A stretch of 64,000 bases of DNA from JAUHWL01 sp964416385 (GTDB lineage: Bacteria; Bacteroidota; Bacteroidia; Flavobacteriales; Schleiferiaceae), in the NCBI GenBank assembly GCA_964416385.1, contig CAYQDW010000001.1:29214-93213 (forward strand), in the 5' to 3' direction. The notes beneath the pieces are model-generated. The model worked only from the letters and a program-made list of their open reading frames with translations, made no database searches and was not told where the DNA came from. This document shows, one piece after another, positions 44,226-52,477 of this stretch (position 1 is its first letter; every line of letters begins with the position of its first letter). The position numbers and the translations under genes are program-made.

Positions 44226-44678
44226 ATGGAACTAATATTGATAAAAGACGTTGAGAATCTAGGATTCAAAGACGATGTGGTTACAGTAAAACCCGGCTAT
44301 GGCCGCAACTTCCTAATACCTCAAGGCTTTGCGCGTTTAGCAACTGTTAGTGCTAAAAAAGTATTGGCAGAAAATTTGCGTCAGCGTGCACACAAAGAGG
44401 CTAATGAAATTGCTGCTGCAACAAAAATGGCAGAAGCTATTAAAGGTCTTGAAGTTAAGATCTCAGCCAAAATTGGTCAGGGTAACAAATTGTTTGGGTC
44501 TGTTAGCAATGCAGATTTGGCGACCTTCTTTAGTGAGAAAGGACATGCTATAGACAAGCGTTATATCCAAATCGTTGGTGGTTTGGTTAAGGCACTCGGT
44601 CAGTATACCGCCAAGGTACGTCTTCACCGTGAGGTTAATGTAGATGTTACTTTTGACGTAGTAGCAGATAAGAACTAA
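44226..44678 (+). CDS. rplI: 50S ribosomal protein L9
   Basis: 150 residues. N-terminal signature with GFKDDVVTVKPGYGRNFLIPQGFA (about 13-36), a connecting helix, and the C-terminal KLFGSVSNADLA domain. Preceded by a strong AGGAGG ribosome-binding site (44213-44218). Operon ends in a terminator. Confidence 0.97.
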   Translation: MELILIKDVENLGFKDDVVTVKPGYGRNFLIPQGFARLATVSAKKVLAENLRQRAHKEANEIAAATKMAEAIKGLEVKISAKIGQGNKLFGSVSNADLATFFSEKGHAIDKRYIQIVGGLVKALGQYTAKVRLHREVNVDVTFDVVADKN

Positions 44679-44709
44679 GCTTAGTTCAAAAGCTACCCAC
44701 AATTTTTTT

Positions 44710-44744
44710 AGCACCCCATGCGGTATCGCGTGGGGTGCTTTTTT
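44710..44744 (+). terminator. Rho-independent terminator of the rpsF-rpsR-rplI operon
   Basis: Stem AGCACCCCA(t)GCG / CGC(g)TGGGGTGCT with a short loop, followed by TTTTTT. Confidence 0.92.
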
Positions 44745-44771
44745 ACAACCCACTAACCCGCCTTATTCTGT

Positions 44772-44779
44772 TATCTTCG
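44772..44779 (+). promoter_or_regulatory. Candidate -7 box of the DHH phosphoesterase gene
   Basis: TATCTTCG, one mismatch to TAnnTTTG, ending 7 bases before the ATG at 44787; followed by CAGGCC. Confidence 0.4.
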
Positions 44780-44786
44780 CAGGCCG

Positions 44787-45788
44787 ATGAAAGAAATCCG
44801 ATTAGAAGGTTTAACGGAGCTCCTCCAAACCCCCAAGAGCATTGTTGTAACAAGCCACGTTAATCCAGATGGTGATGCCGTTGGTAGTGCGCTCGGCCTT
44901 GCAATGGCGCTGAAAAAAATGGCACATACCGTAAAGGTTATTGTGCCCAATGATTATCCATCATTTTTGAAATGGTTGCCGGGCTCAGAAAATCTAATCA
45001 TCGCAGAACAGAACCCTGAAGATGCGAAAGCCCTAATTAATGCTGCAGAGGTTGTATTTCATTTAGACTATAACGCCATGAATCGTGCCGCGCAGCTAGC
45101 ACCGCTTTTTGAAGCCAGTGCAGCTGTAAAAGTGCTCATAGATCATCATCGGCAACCCGAATCTTGGCCTAATTATATCTACTCAGACACCGCCATGAGC
45201 TCTACCTGCCAAATGGTTTACGAGTGGCTAGACATGAACAATTGGTTACACCTGCTAGATTTAGATATCGCACAGTGTTTATATACAGGTTTGGTAACAG
45301 ATACGGGCTCTTTTCGCTTCGCCATTACAACCAGTAGAACACTTCAAATAGCATCACACCTGTTACAATTAGGCGTGGCCCCAGATGTAATCTACAACCG
45401 AATTTTTGATAGCAACAGTATATCCAGATTACGACTACTAGGTAGTATGCTGGATAATCTAGAATATTTTAAGCACGAAAAGGCGGTACTGCTTCACCTT
45501 AAAAAAGAAGAGTTAACCAAAAATCATTACCAAAAAGGCGATAGTGAGGGCTTTGTTAACTACGGATTAAGTATTGGTGGGGTTCAATTTTCTGTTTTTT
45601 TGAGGGAGGATGTTGATTCTGTTAAAGTATCTCTGCGCAGCAAAGGCGATTTAGATGTAAATGACATTGCAAGAAAGTTTTTTAATGGTGGCGGGCATGT
45701 TAATGCTGCTGGCGGTAGTTTAAATATTTCGCTAGATGAAGCCAAAGAACTTGCACGTAATGTAATCTTGAATCACCTAAAAGGATAG
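44787..45788 (+). CDS. DHH-family phosphoesterase (NrnA-like nanoRNase/pAp phosphatase)
   Basis: 333 residues. DHH domain motifs SHVNPDGDAVGS (about 22-33), HLDYN and IDHHRQP (DHH about 118-120). DHHA1 domain with the NGGGHVNAAGG loop near the end (about 305-315). NrnA-type enzymes degrade 2-5-mer RNA and 3'-phosphoadenosine 5'-phosphate. It heads a unit with three peptidyl-prolyl isomerase genes, an arrangement I associate with gldI loci in Flavobacteriia. Confidence 0.93.
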   Translation: MKEIRLEGLTELLQTPKSIVVTSHVNPDGDAVGSALGLAMALKKMAHTVKVIVPNDYPSFLKWLPGSENLIIAEQNPEDAKALINAAEVVFHLDYNAMNRAAQLAPLFEASAAVKVLIDHHRQPESWPNYIYSDTAMSSTCQMVYEWLDMNNWLHLLDLDIAQCLYTGLVTDTGSFRFAITTSRTLQIASHLLQLGVAPDVIYNRIFDSNSISRLRLLGSMLDNLEYFKHEKAVLLHLKKEELTKNHYQKGDSEGFVNYGLSIGGVQFSVFLREDVDSVKVSLRSKGDLDVNDIARKFFNGGGHVNAAGGSLNISLDEAKELARNVILNHLKG

Positions 45789-45795
45789 TCACAAC

Positions 45796-46332
45796 ATGAA
45801 GTACATGATTCTTAAATTATTTGTTTTGTCTGCGTTGCTTCATGTAACGGGTTGTACTGATGCACAAACAAAACCGGCCAATACCACACAACCACCAACG
45901 CAAGAAGAGCTTATCCAAATTAACCGTGAGCGTTTAAAGCAAGAACGCGCTGATATTGAGGCATACATCCAGCTAAAAGGCTACAATATGCAGCAATCAG
46001 GCAGCGGCATGTACATCATGTACTTAACAGAACCACTAGATACGCATCAAGCCATTCAAGAAGGAGATCGCGTTGAATACGCTTTTAGTATTTCTACGTT
46101 ACAAGGTGATACCATTGCGCGCTCTGAAGACTTGGGAACAAGGATTTTAAGTGTTGGTAAAGAAAACGCAGAAATCGGTTTGCATGAAGCGCTTCAAGAA
46201 GGGTATATCGGCATAAGAATGTTGGTAATTTTACCCAGCCATTTAGCACATGGCATTTCTCAAAATGAGTTTAATGTGCCTCCGCACACCACTTTAGTAT
46301 ATGAATTAAAACCACTTAGAATAATTAATTAA
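45796..46332 (+). CDS. GldI-like FKBP-domain lipoprotein
   Basis: 178 residues. Lipoprotein signal with lipobox VTGC (C20). A helical linker is followed by an FKBP-like domain (about 75-178) with ILPSHLAHG and VPPHTTLVYEL segments in the usual order. Several FKBP active-site aromatics are not conserved, so isomerase activity may be weak. GldI in Flavobacterium johnsoniae is a lipoprotein of this type needed for gliding, which depends on the type IX system. The match is by architecture and context, hence no symbol given. Confidence 0.8.
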   Translation: MKYMILKLFVLSALLHVTGCTDAQTKPANTTQPPTQEELIQINRERLKQERADIEAYIQLKGYNMQQSGSGMYIMYLTEPLDTHQAIQEGDRVEYAFSISTLQGDTIARSEDLGTRILSVGKENAEIGLHEALQEGYIGIRMLVILPSHLAHGISQNEFNVPPHTTLVYELKPLRIIN

Positions 46333-46338
46333 ATCTGT

Positions 46339-47466
46339 ATGAGTACACTTAAGCACATGTTTCTTGTAACGTTTTCGTTGGCTTTATTAAGCAGTTGCAT
46401 GACTAAATCAGTTATGATTAATGGCGAAAAAGTTGAATTAAATGATGGTATTTATGCCAAAATGGTAACGTCTAAAGGCGATATCTTAATCCAATTAGAG
46501 GTTGAAAATGCACCAATGACTTCGGCTAACTTCATTGCCTTGTCAGAAGGAAACCATCCTGATGTAAAAGAAGAGTATAAAAACAAGCCCTTTTATGATG
46601 GCTTAACCTTTCACCGCGTAATCCCCGGATTTATGATTCAAGGCGGAGATCCGCAAGGAAATGGTTCTGGTGAACCTGGATACCGTTTTCCAAATGAGAT
46701 TTCAGACTCTTTAACTCACCTAAGAGGCGTTATTAGTATGGCTAACAGTGGCCCAAATACCAATGGCTGCCAATTTTTTATCACTGTGAAAGAAACACCG
46801 TTTCTTGATGGTGGCTACAACGTTTTTGGCAAAGTGTTAGAAGGTCAGAATGTAGCTGATACCATTTCTTTGGTACCACGCAATGATCGTGATAAGCCTA
46901 ATACAGATGTAACCATTAACACTGTAGAGATTATTAGAGTGGGTTCTATGTATAAGGATTGGGATGCACCAGCAGCCTTCGCAAAAGGCAAGACAGACTT
47001 TGAAGAAAAAGAAAGAAAATTCAAAGAAGAAGCTGCCGCACGCGCACAAGCGCAAATGGATGCTATTAAAGCTAAATTTCCTGGAGCCGAAACGTCTTCT
47101 ACTGGTTTAATGTACTACATAGAGGATGTTGGTAGTGGTGTAAAACCTGCTGATGGCGATATGGTTAATATTAACTACACAGGTTATTTGCCAGATGGTA
47201 CCATGTTTGACAGCAGCATCGAGGAACGTGCGCAAGAAGGGGGTGTTTATAATCCACAGCGCCCCTATGAACCAATGCCGATGGAATATGGCATGCAGGC
47301 ACAGGTTATCCCAGGGTTTAAGGAAGGTGTTAGCATGCTTAATGTTGGTGGCAAAGCAACGCTAATTATCCCCCCATATTTAGGTTATGGAGATCGTGGT
47401 GCAGGTAATGTTATTCCACCAGATAGCTGGTTGATTTTTGAAGTTGAAATAGTAAGTAAGCAGTAA
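46339..47466 (+). CDS. Cyclophilin-FKBP fusion peptidyl-prolyl isomerase, lipoprotein
   Basis: 375 residues. Lipobox LLSSC (C20) points to the periplasmic side. Cyclophilin domain (about 30-200) with catalytic FHRVIPGFMIQGGD and NGCQFFIT motifs; a charged helical linker (about 205-245); FKBP domain (about 255-375) with YTGYLPDGTMFDSS, VIPGF (usual Trp replaced by Phe) and VIPPDSWLIFEVE. Two unrelated isomerase folds in one chain are known as dual-family immunophilins (CFBP type) and occur in Flavobacteriia. It is followed by a second, cytoplasmic copy of the same design. Confidence 0.9.
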   Translation: MSTLKHMFLVTFSLALLSSCMTKSVMINGEKVELNDGIYAKMVTSKGDILIQLEVENAPMTSANFIALSEGNHPDVKEEYKNKPFYDGLTFHRVIPGFMIQGGDPQGNGSGEPGYRFPNEISDSLTHLRGVISMANSGPNTNGCQFFITVKETPFLDGGYNVFGKVLEGQNVADTISLVPRNDRDKPNTDVTINTVEIIRVGSMYKDWDAPAAFAKGKTDFEEKERKFKEEAAARAQAQMDAIKAKFPGAETSSTGLMYYIEDVGSGVKPADGDMVNINYTGYLPDGTMFDSSIEERAQEGGVYNPQRPYEPMPMEYGMQAQVIPGFKEGVSMLNVGGKATLIIPPYLGYGDRGAGNVIPPDSWLIFEVEIVSKQ

Positions 47467-47468
47467 AT

Positions 47469-48404
47469 ATGAAGGATGGATTATATGCCCGGTTTCATAC
47501 AAATCGGGGAGAGATTTTAGTTGATTTGGCCTATCAAAAAGCCCCCATGACAGTGGGCAACTTTGTAGGCCTGGCTAAAGGTGAATTTCAAAATACAGCA
47601 ACAGATGCTGGTATCCCTTATTATGATGGGTTATCTTTTCACCGTGTGATAGAAAACTTTATGATTCAGGGCGGTTGCCCAGAAGGTACGGGGCGCGGTG
47701 GTCCCGGTTATCAATTTGCGGATGAGTTTGATCCTACTCTACGCCATAGCGGCCCTGGTATTCTAAGCATGGCTAATGCGGGCCCTGGTACCAATGGTAG
47801 CCAGTTTTTTATCACGCACGTAGAAACACCTTGGCTAGATGATAAGCATACCGTTTTTGGTCATGTGGTAGAAGGTCAAGAGGTGGTAGATGCCATTAAA
47901 CAAGGAGACACCCTTGAGAAGTTAGAAATTGTAGCAGTAGGCGCAGAGGCCGAAGCTTTTAATGCGCGCGAGGCTTTTGATCGTGGAGATGAGATGAGAA
48001 AAAAGAAAGAAGAAGCCGCCCAAAAGGCCGTTGAAGAGCAATTAAAAGCGATTCTTGCAGATGCTACAAAAACAGATTCAGGTTTGTATTATAGCATTGT
48101 AGAGGCAGGAAAAGGCGCTAAGCCTACCAAAGGCCAAACGGTTAGCGTGCACTATGCGGGCTACCTTTTAAATGGGCAAAAATTTGATAGCAGCTATGAC
48201 CGCAGGCAGCCTATCCAAATACCAATAGGTGTGGGTCAGGTAATTGCTGGCTGGGATGAGGGCATTATGTTGCTTAATGAAGGCACAAAGGCCACATTGA
48301 TTATTCCGCCACATTTAGGCTATGGTAGTCAAGGGGCCGGTGGCGTAATACCGCCAAATGCAACCCTAAAGTTTGAAGTTGAATTGGTTAAAGTTCACGC
48401 ATAA
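47469..48404 (+). CDS. Cyclophilin-FKBP fusion peptidyl-prolyl isomerase, cytoplasmic
   Basis: 311 residues without signal peptide. Cyclophilin domain (about 1-160; FHRVIENFMIQGGC and NGSQFFIT), acidic/lysine-rich helical linker (about 170-200), FKBP domain (about 205-311) with YAGYLLNGQKFDSS, VIAGW (Trp kept) and VIPPNATLKFEVEL. It is a paralogue of the preceding gene and lies 2 bases after it. The pair seems to serve two compartments, the lipoprotein outside and this one in the cytoplasm; that split is inferred from the signal sequence only. Confidence 0.9.
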   Translation: MKDGLYARFHTNRGEILVDLAYQKAPMTVGNFVGLAKGEFQNTATDAGIPYYDGLSFHRVIENFMIQGGCPEGTGRGGPGYQFADEFDPTLRHSGPGILSMANAGPGTNGSQFFITHVETPWLDDKHTVFGHVVEGQEVVDAIKQGDTLEKLEIVAVGAEAEAFNAREAFDRGDEMRKKKEEAAQKAVEEQLKAILADATKTDSGLYYSIVEAGKGAKPTKGQTVSVHYAGYLLNGQKFDSSYDRRQPIQIPIGVGQVIAGWDEGIMLLNEGTKATLIIPPHLGYGSQGAGGVIPPNATLKFEVELVKVHA

Positions 48405-48409
48405 TAAAA

Positions 48410-48436
48410 GAGACCCGGAAACGGGTCTTTTTTTTT
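48410..48436 (+). terminator. Rho-independent terminator of the isomerase operon
   Basis: Stem AGACCCG / CGGGTCT with a GAAA-type loop and a run of nine T. Confidence 0.92.
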
Positions 48437-48492
48437 CTATAGGCCTTTGGCAATAGCTTTTTTTTAAAATTAAGAAAGAAGATTTTCCTCAG

Positions 48493-49239
48493 TTAACAGG
48501 AGCAAAAACTCACCACAACAACGCGCTCGCCCATCAATTTTTTAATGAGCAAGCCAAGTGTTTCATCAATGGTTTCTTCCATCGCGTTCATTTCGTTTTC
48601 TGCATTGGTTTTCGCTTCACTTTCACCTTGAGCATTCAGCATATTTAAAGTTTGCTCCAAGTTGCGTATCACTTCCTCATGCTTTTGTAACTCAGCCAAA
48701 ATGCCATCTACACGGGTAGACGCCTCGTGCACATAAATATTCCAAGAACAAAAATAACCGCTAAAGTTGGCTGCTTTTACGGGTTTGGTATAGGCCCATA
48801 AGGTATCTGCTGTGCTGTTAATATTTGAAACGCTGGTGAGGTAAGAGTAATGAAACCATGATTGAATTTTTACATCTGTGAGCGTTGAAAGCTTTACGCG
48901 CTGGGTATCAATCAGGGTATAAACTGTATTCGGCTCATTAGATTCTGGATAGTAAAAGTGATATGCTATAAGATTTAGGCCATATACCAAATAATCATCT
49001 TCTTGGTCATCCAAAAGGTCTAAAGCCTTTATTAAGTCTGTTTTGTTATTTAGAAGATCATCGCTAATAAAATGACTGGGCGCACTTACGTAGCCTTTAA
49101 CCAAGTCATTTTCTCCGTTAACAGCCGTAAAGGTGATGTACAGATTTTGATACTCTGCACGCAAACTACTTCCACCAAAAAGAACTAGAAAAAATATGGT
49201 ACTAAGCCTTAAGGTGCTAAATAGTCTAGATTTTTCCAT
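48493..49239 (-). CDS. Exported protein of unknown function ending in Cys-Ser-Cys
   Basis: 248 residues. N-terminal signal peptide (about 1-28, ending LRAE). The middle contains many Tyr, Thr and Asn; residues about 180-235 form an acidic coiled coil (EVIRNLEQTLNMLNAQGESEAK), and the chain ends hydrophobic with CSC. No known domain recognised. It is alone on the minus strand, downstream of the TonB receptor but separated from it by that gene's terminator. Confidence 0.75.
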   Translation of the reverse strand: MEKSRLFSTLRLSTIFFLVLFGGSSLRAEYQNLYITFTAVNGENDLVKGYVSAPSHFISDDLLNNKTDLIKALDLLDDQEDDYLVYGLNLIAYHFYYPESNEPNTVYTLIDTQRVKLSTLTDVKIQSWFHYSYLTSVSNINSTADTLWAYTKPVKAANFSGYFCSWNIYVHEASTRVDGILAELQKHEEVIRNLEQTLNMLNAQGESEAKTNAENEMNAMEETIDETLGLLIKKLMGERVVVVSFCSC

Positions 49240-49320
49240 AAATGAAATTCATTGGTAATAAACACATAGGTGTGCCAAATATCTATAAATCACAGAACAC
49301 CTATTTCATCGACTTAAAAG

Positions 49321-49371
49321 AAAAAATAAAGCGCCACCTATTCTTTTCAAAAACAGAATAAATGGCGCTTT
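49321..49371 (-). terminator. Terminator of the TonB receptor gene
   Basis: Two-part stem: AAAGCGCCA / TGGCGCTTT and TATTCT / AGAATA, with a ten-base loop; on the minus strand it is followed by a T-rich stretch. The near-perfect symmetry could let it act both ways. Confidence 0.8.
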
Positions 49372-49392
49372 AATACCGCATTGCGGTAGATT

Positions 49393-51762
49393 TTAAAACT
49401 CAAAAATCAAACCGATGCTTGGTAAAACGGTTCCTGTGCTGTTTGGTAGGGTAGTGGTGAGATATGCATCTGGATTGTTTGGATCTACAATAGGAGCACC
49501 TTGATCATCTCGTGCAACATCTATAAAGGGTTGCCCTTCTACCGCTTGTCCTAGCGCATTTTGAATATCAAAATAGATATCTAGGTTAAAGCGATCAAAA
49601 AACCATTTTTTGTCAATACGCATATTTAATCGGTTAAAACCTCCTACGCGCTGGCTATTTAGTTGATTGTAATCTGGAAGTCCTCTACCAATAACATCCC
49701 AATTAATTCTGCGTGCGGTAGCCTCAAGATCAAACGGTGTAAAAGGTGTGCCGCCTAAATATTGGTATTGTGCGCCAACTTCCCAGTTTTTACCAAATTT
49801 CTTTCCAAATGTAAAGGTGGCCACAATGCGGTTATCCCAGCTGCTGGCCACATAATTGTTGTTTTTATCTTGAAATTCACTGCGCACTAGGGTAACTGCA
49901 GCAATGCCGAAAAACCCTTTGTAGAGCTTTTGCTCATAGGTGAGTTCTAAACCGTAGGCACGCCCTTTGTTAACGGGTATCGCTTCACGGTTGCCAATAA
50001 CGCCAAAATCTCCCCCTAAATTGGCGAGTGAAATACTATCTGGCAATAATAGCGGGTAGTTGTCATATTGTTTGTAGAAGCCTTCAATGCTGGCGCGACC
50101 ATTAAAAGTGAAGAGATAATCAAAGCCGGCAACATAGTGTGTGCTTTGGATGTATTTCATAGATGTGTTGACCAAATCGCCTGTAAAATTTCTGAAGCCT
50201 AGCGTAGTGTAAGGTGGCAACTGGTAGTAGATGCCCCAGTTGGCATTTAGGCTAAATGCATCTGTAATGTGGTATGAAAAGGCCACGCGGGGTGAAAGTT
50301 GATTGAGCAAATTGCTCATGTGGCTATTAAAATTGATGGCATCTGCACGTAAACCAAGACTAACGTCTAACCGGTTTGTAAAAAAGGTCTTTGCAACATT
50401 GCCGAATACACCCCATTTTAACAAGCGCAAATCGCTGCTATAATCTAACTCACCACCTCCGGGAATTCTACGATCTAGCGTGCTGGTGTTATATTTTACC
50501 TCCTCGAAATTTAAACCTGCGGTGTAGTTTAGATTGTTCGTTTTAAAGACATTTTCAATACGCAGTTTATTTTCAATTTCTTGACTTTGGTAATTCAGTA
50601 GTTGGGTATTGGTTTCGTCATTATTTACAAACTTACTGGCCGTGTTGTTAAGCATAAATCGGCTTAAAATCACATTGGTATAGCTGCGTTCGCGGAAGTT
50701 GGTGTACTTGGCACCGATGCTATAATTCCATTGTTCATTTACAGGTAAGTAGTTTAAAATATACTGTTGCTCTGGCGTTTCGTTGGCCTCCAGATTTAGT
50801 CTAAACTGGTCTATGGCGCCTAAACCAAGTACTGTTATTTGGTTTTTTCTGTTGATGGTATGCTTCACTTTAAACTGAAAGTCGTTGTACGTTGGCAAAA
50901 ATGGAAGCTCCAAAACAGAGAACAAAAACTGCAAATAACTCCTGCGTGCAGAAGCTAAAAAGGTGGTGTTTTTTCCCAATGGTCCTTCTAAGGTAAGGCC
51001 GATATCACTAGCGCCAACCTGAAAAATCCCGCCCAATCTATCGGTTCTACCGTCTTTCAGATTAATCTCCATCAAGCTGCTTAAAGTGTTACCCCTATTT
51101 GCCGGAAAAGCGCCCGTAAAGAAGTCTACATCTCTAATAAAATTCACATTAATCATCCCCACAGGGCCACCACTACTACCTTGCGTAGCAAAGTGGTTAA
51201 TCGCAGGAATTTCAATGCCATCTAAATAAAAGCGATTTTCATTGGGTCCACCACCACGGATGATTAAGTCGTTACGAAAAGAAACGGTAGAAGCCACGCC
51301 AGGCAAACTTTGGATAACACGAGAGATATCCTGGTTGCCTCCCGGATTGCGTTGAATTTCATTGATGCCAAGCTTTTTAACAGAAACGGGGCTTTCTGCT
51401 GCTTTTTCAAATTTGTTTTGAACGGTTACCACCACCTCTTCAAGTTGCTGGCTTTCTTCTTCCATTGCAAAATCAACAACAACAGGTTTTACGTTGGTTA
51501 CCTGTACTTCAAAAATCACTTTGGTTTTAAAACCCAAAAACTGCGCTTCTAAATTGTAAAGGCCAGGCTGTAAATTTTCAAAGCTGTAATTACCGTCTAA
51601 GTCTGTAGAAACGCCTTGATTGGTGCCTTGTATAAGCACAGCGGCAAAGGGCAGAGGCTCGTTATTTATGGTGTTGTAAACGCGGCCTTGAATCACACCT
51701 TTTTGCGAAAATGCCGTTATAGATAGCAATACAAAGCTTGCTAAAGAGATAATTCTTATCAT
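49393..51762 (-). CDS. TonB-dependent outer-membrane receptor with carboxypeptidase-like N-domain
   Basis: 789 residues. Signal peptide (about 1-19), carboxypeptidase D regulatory-like domain (about 22-105; GRVYNTINNEPLPFAAV), plug domain (about 120-230; PGVASTVSFRNDLIIRGG), then a 22-strand-type barrel ending in F-E-F. No SusD partner is adjacent, so it is not a classical glycan SusC. Ligand unknown; metal chelates, vitamins or peptides are possible. Confidence 0.93.
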   Translation of the reverse strand: MIRIISLASFVLLSITAFSQKGVIQGRVYNTINNEPLPFAAVLIQGTNQGVSTDLDGNYSFENLQPGLYNLEAQFLGFKTKVIFEVQVTNVKPVVVDFAMEEESQQLEEVVVTVQNKFEKAAESPVSVKKLGINEIQRNPGGNQDISRVIQSLPGVASTVSFRNDLIIRGGGPNENRFYLDGIEIPAINHFATQGSSGGPVGMINVNFIRDVDFFTGAFPANRGNTLSSLMEINLKDGRTDRLGGIFQVGASDIGLTLEGPLGKNTTFLASARRSYLQFLFSVLELPFLPTYNDFQFKVKHTINRKNQITVLGLGAIDQFRLNLEANETPEQQYILNYLPVNEQWNYSIGAKYTNFRERSYTNVILSRFMLNNTASKFVNNDETNTQLLNYQSQEIENKLRIENVFKTNNLNYTAGLNFEEVKYNTSTLDRRIPGGGELDYSSDLRLLKWGVFGNVAKTFFTNRLDVSLGLRADAINFNSHMSNLLNQLSPRVAFSYHITDAFSLNANWGIYYQLPPYTTLGFRNFTGDLVNTSMKYIQSTHYVAGFDYLFTFNGRASIEGFYKQYDNYPLLLPDSISLANLGGDFGVIGNREAIPVNKGRAYGLELTYEQKLYKGFFGIAAVTLVRSEFQDKNNNYVASSWDNRIVATFTFGKKFGKNWEVGAQYQYLGGTPFTPFDLEATARRINWDVIGRGLPDYNQLNSQRVGGFNRLNMRIDKKWFFDRFNLDIYFDIQNALGQAVEGQPFIDVARDDQGAPIVDPNNPDAYLTTTLPNSTGTVLPSIGLIFEF

Positions 51763-51904
51763 GGGTTTAGGAATTTTTTACCTCTCTAAAAACATTGTTT
51801 ACGCATTCTGGTTCATAATTTCTTAGAAATGTTTAATGGTATACAAGCAGATAAAAAGATAACGAATGCCTGTTATTTAGAAACTTCTAAAGTTGTGAAT
51901 CGAT

Positions 51905-51912
51905 TATTTTTG
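51905..51912 (+). promoter_or_regulatory. -7 box of the H-NOX/menA unit
   Basis: TATTTTTG, perfect TAnnTTTG box, ending 7 bases before the ATG at 51920; followed by CAGCGC. No TTTG at the -33 distance. Confidence 0.5.
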
Positions 51913-51919
51913 CAGCGCA

Positions 51920-52477
51920 ATGAAAGGAATCATCTTCACCAATTTTCTGACTTTTGTTGAAACCACACATGGTACGGCCATACTACAGCGTACCATGAAA
52001 AAGGCAGGTGGTATTGATAAGGGCGGTGTTTATATTGCCACGCAGACTTACCCTTACGAAGAACTTTTTCAGCTGGCAGGTAATTTATCGGCACAAACAG
52101 GTGTAACATTAGCACAAACATTTGAAGATTTTGGTGAGTATCTATTTAGTAACCTCGCCCGTATGTTTAGCAGTTTTTTTGCGCCTGATGAAACACTGTT
52201 CAGCTTCTTACAAAAACTAGAAGACCACATACATGTGGAGGTAAGAAAAAGATACCCAGATGCCAATTTGCCCAGCTTTACTTTTGAGCCCATAGATGCA
52301 CAAAACTTACGAATGATTTATAATTCTGAGCGCGCCATGAGCGATTTTGGCATAGGCTTAATTAAAGGTGCTGCCGCTTGGTTTAACCGCGAAGTTTTTG
52401 TGGGCAAAAAAGATTTAACACCTGATCATTCTGGTACACGTGTAGAATTATTGGTACGCATTTTAGATGGCAAATAA
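51920..52477 (+). CDS. Stand-alone H-NOX (haem nitric-oxide/oxygen binding) protein
   Basis: 185 residues, the size of a single H-NOX domain. It begins MKGIIF as the family does. Candidate proximal haem ligand H105 (DHIHVEVRK), with P118 thirteen residues on. The propionate-binding YxSxR motif is Y134-N-S136-E-R138. The H-to-Y distance of 29 equals that in the well-studied Thermoanaerobacter protein. H-NOX proteins sense NO (or O2) and normally control a histidine kinase or cyclic-di-GMP enzyme; none is nearby. Instead the gene overlaps menA by 11 bases, so the partner is unclear. Confidence 0.9.
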   Translation: MKGIIFTNFLTFVETTHGTAILQRTMKKAGGIDKGGVYIATQTYPYEELFQLAGNLSAQTGVTLAQTFEDFGEYLFSNLARMFSSFFAPDETLFSFLQKLEDHIHVEVRKRYPDANLPSFTFEPIDAQNLRMIYNSERAMSDFGIGLIKGAAAWFNREVFVGKKDLTPDHSGTRVELLVRILDGK

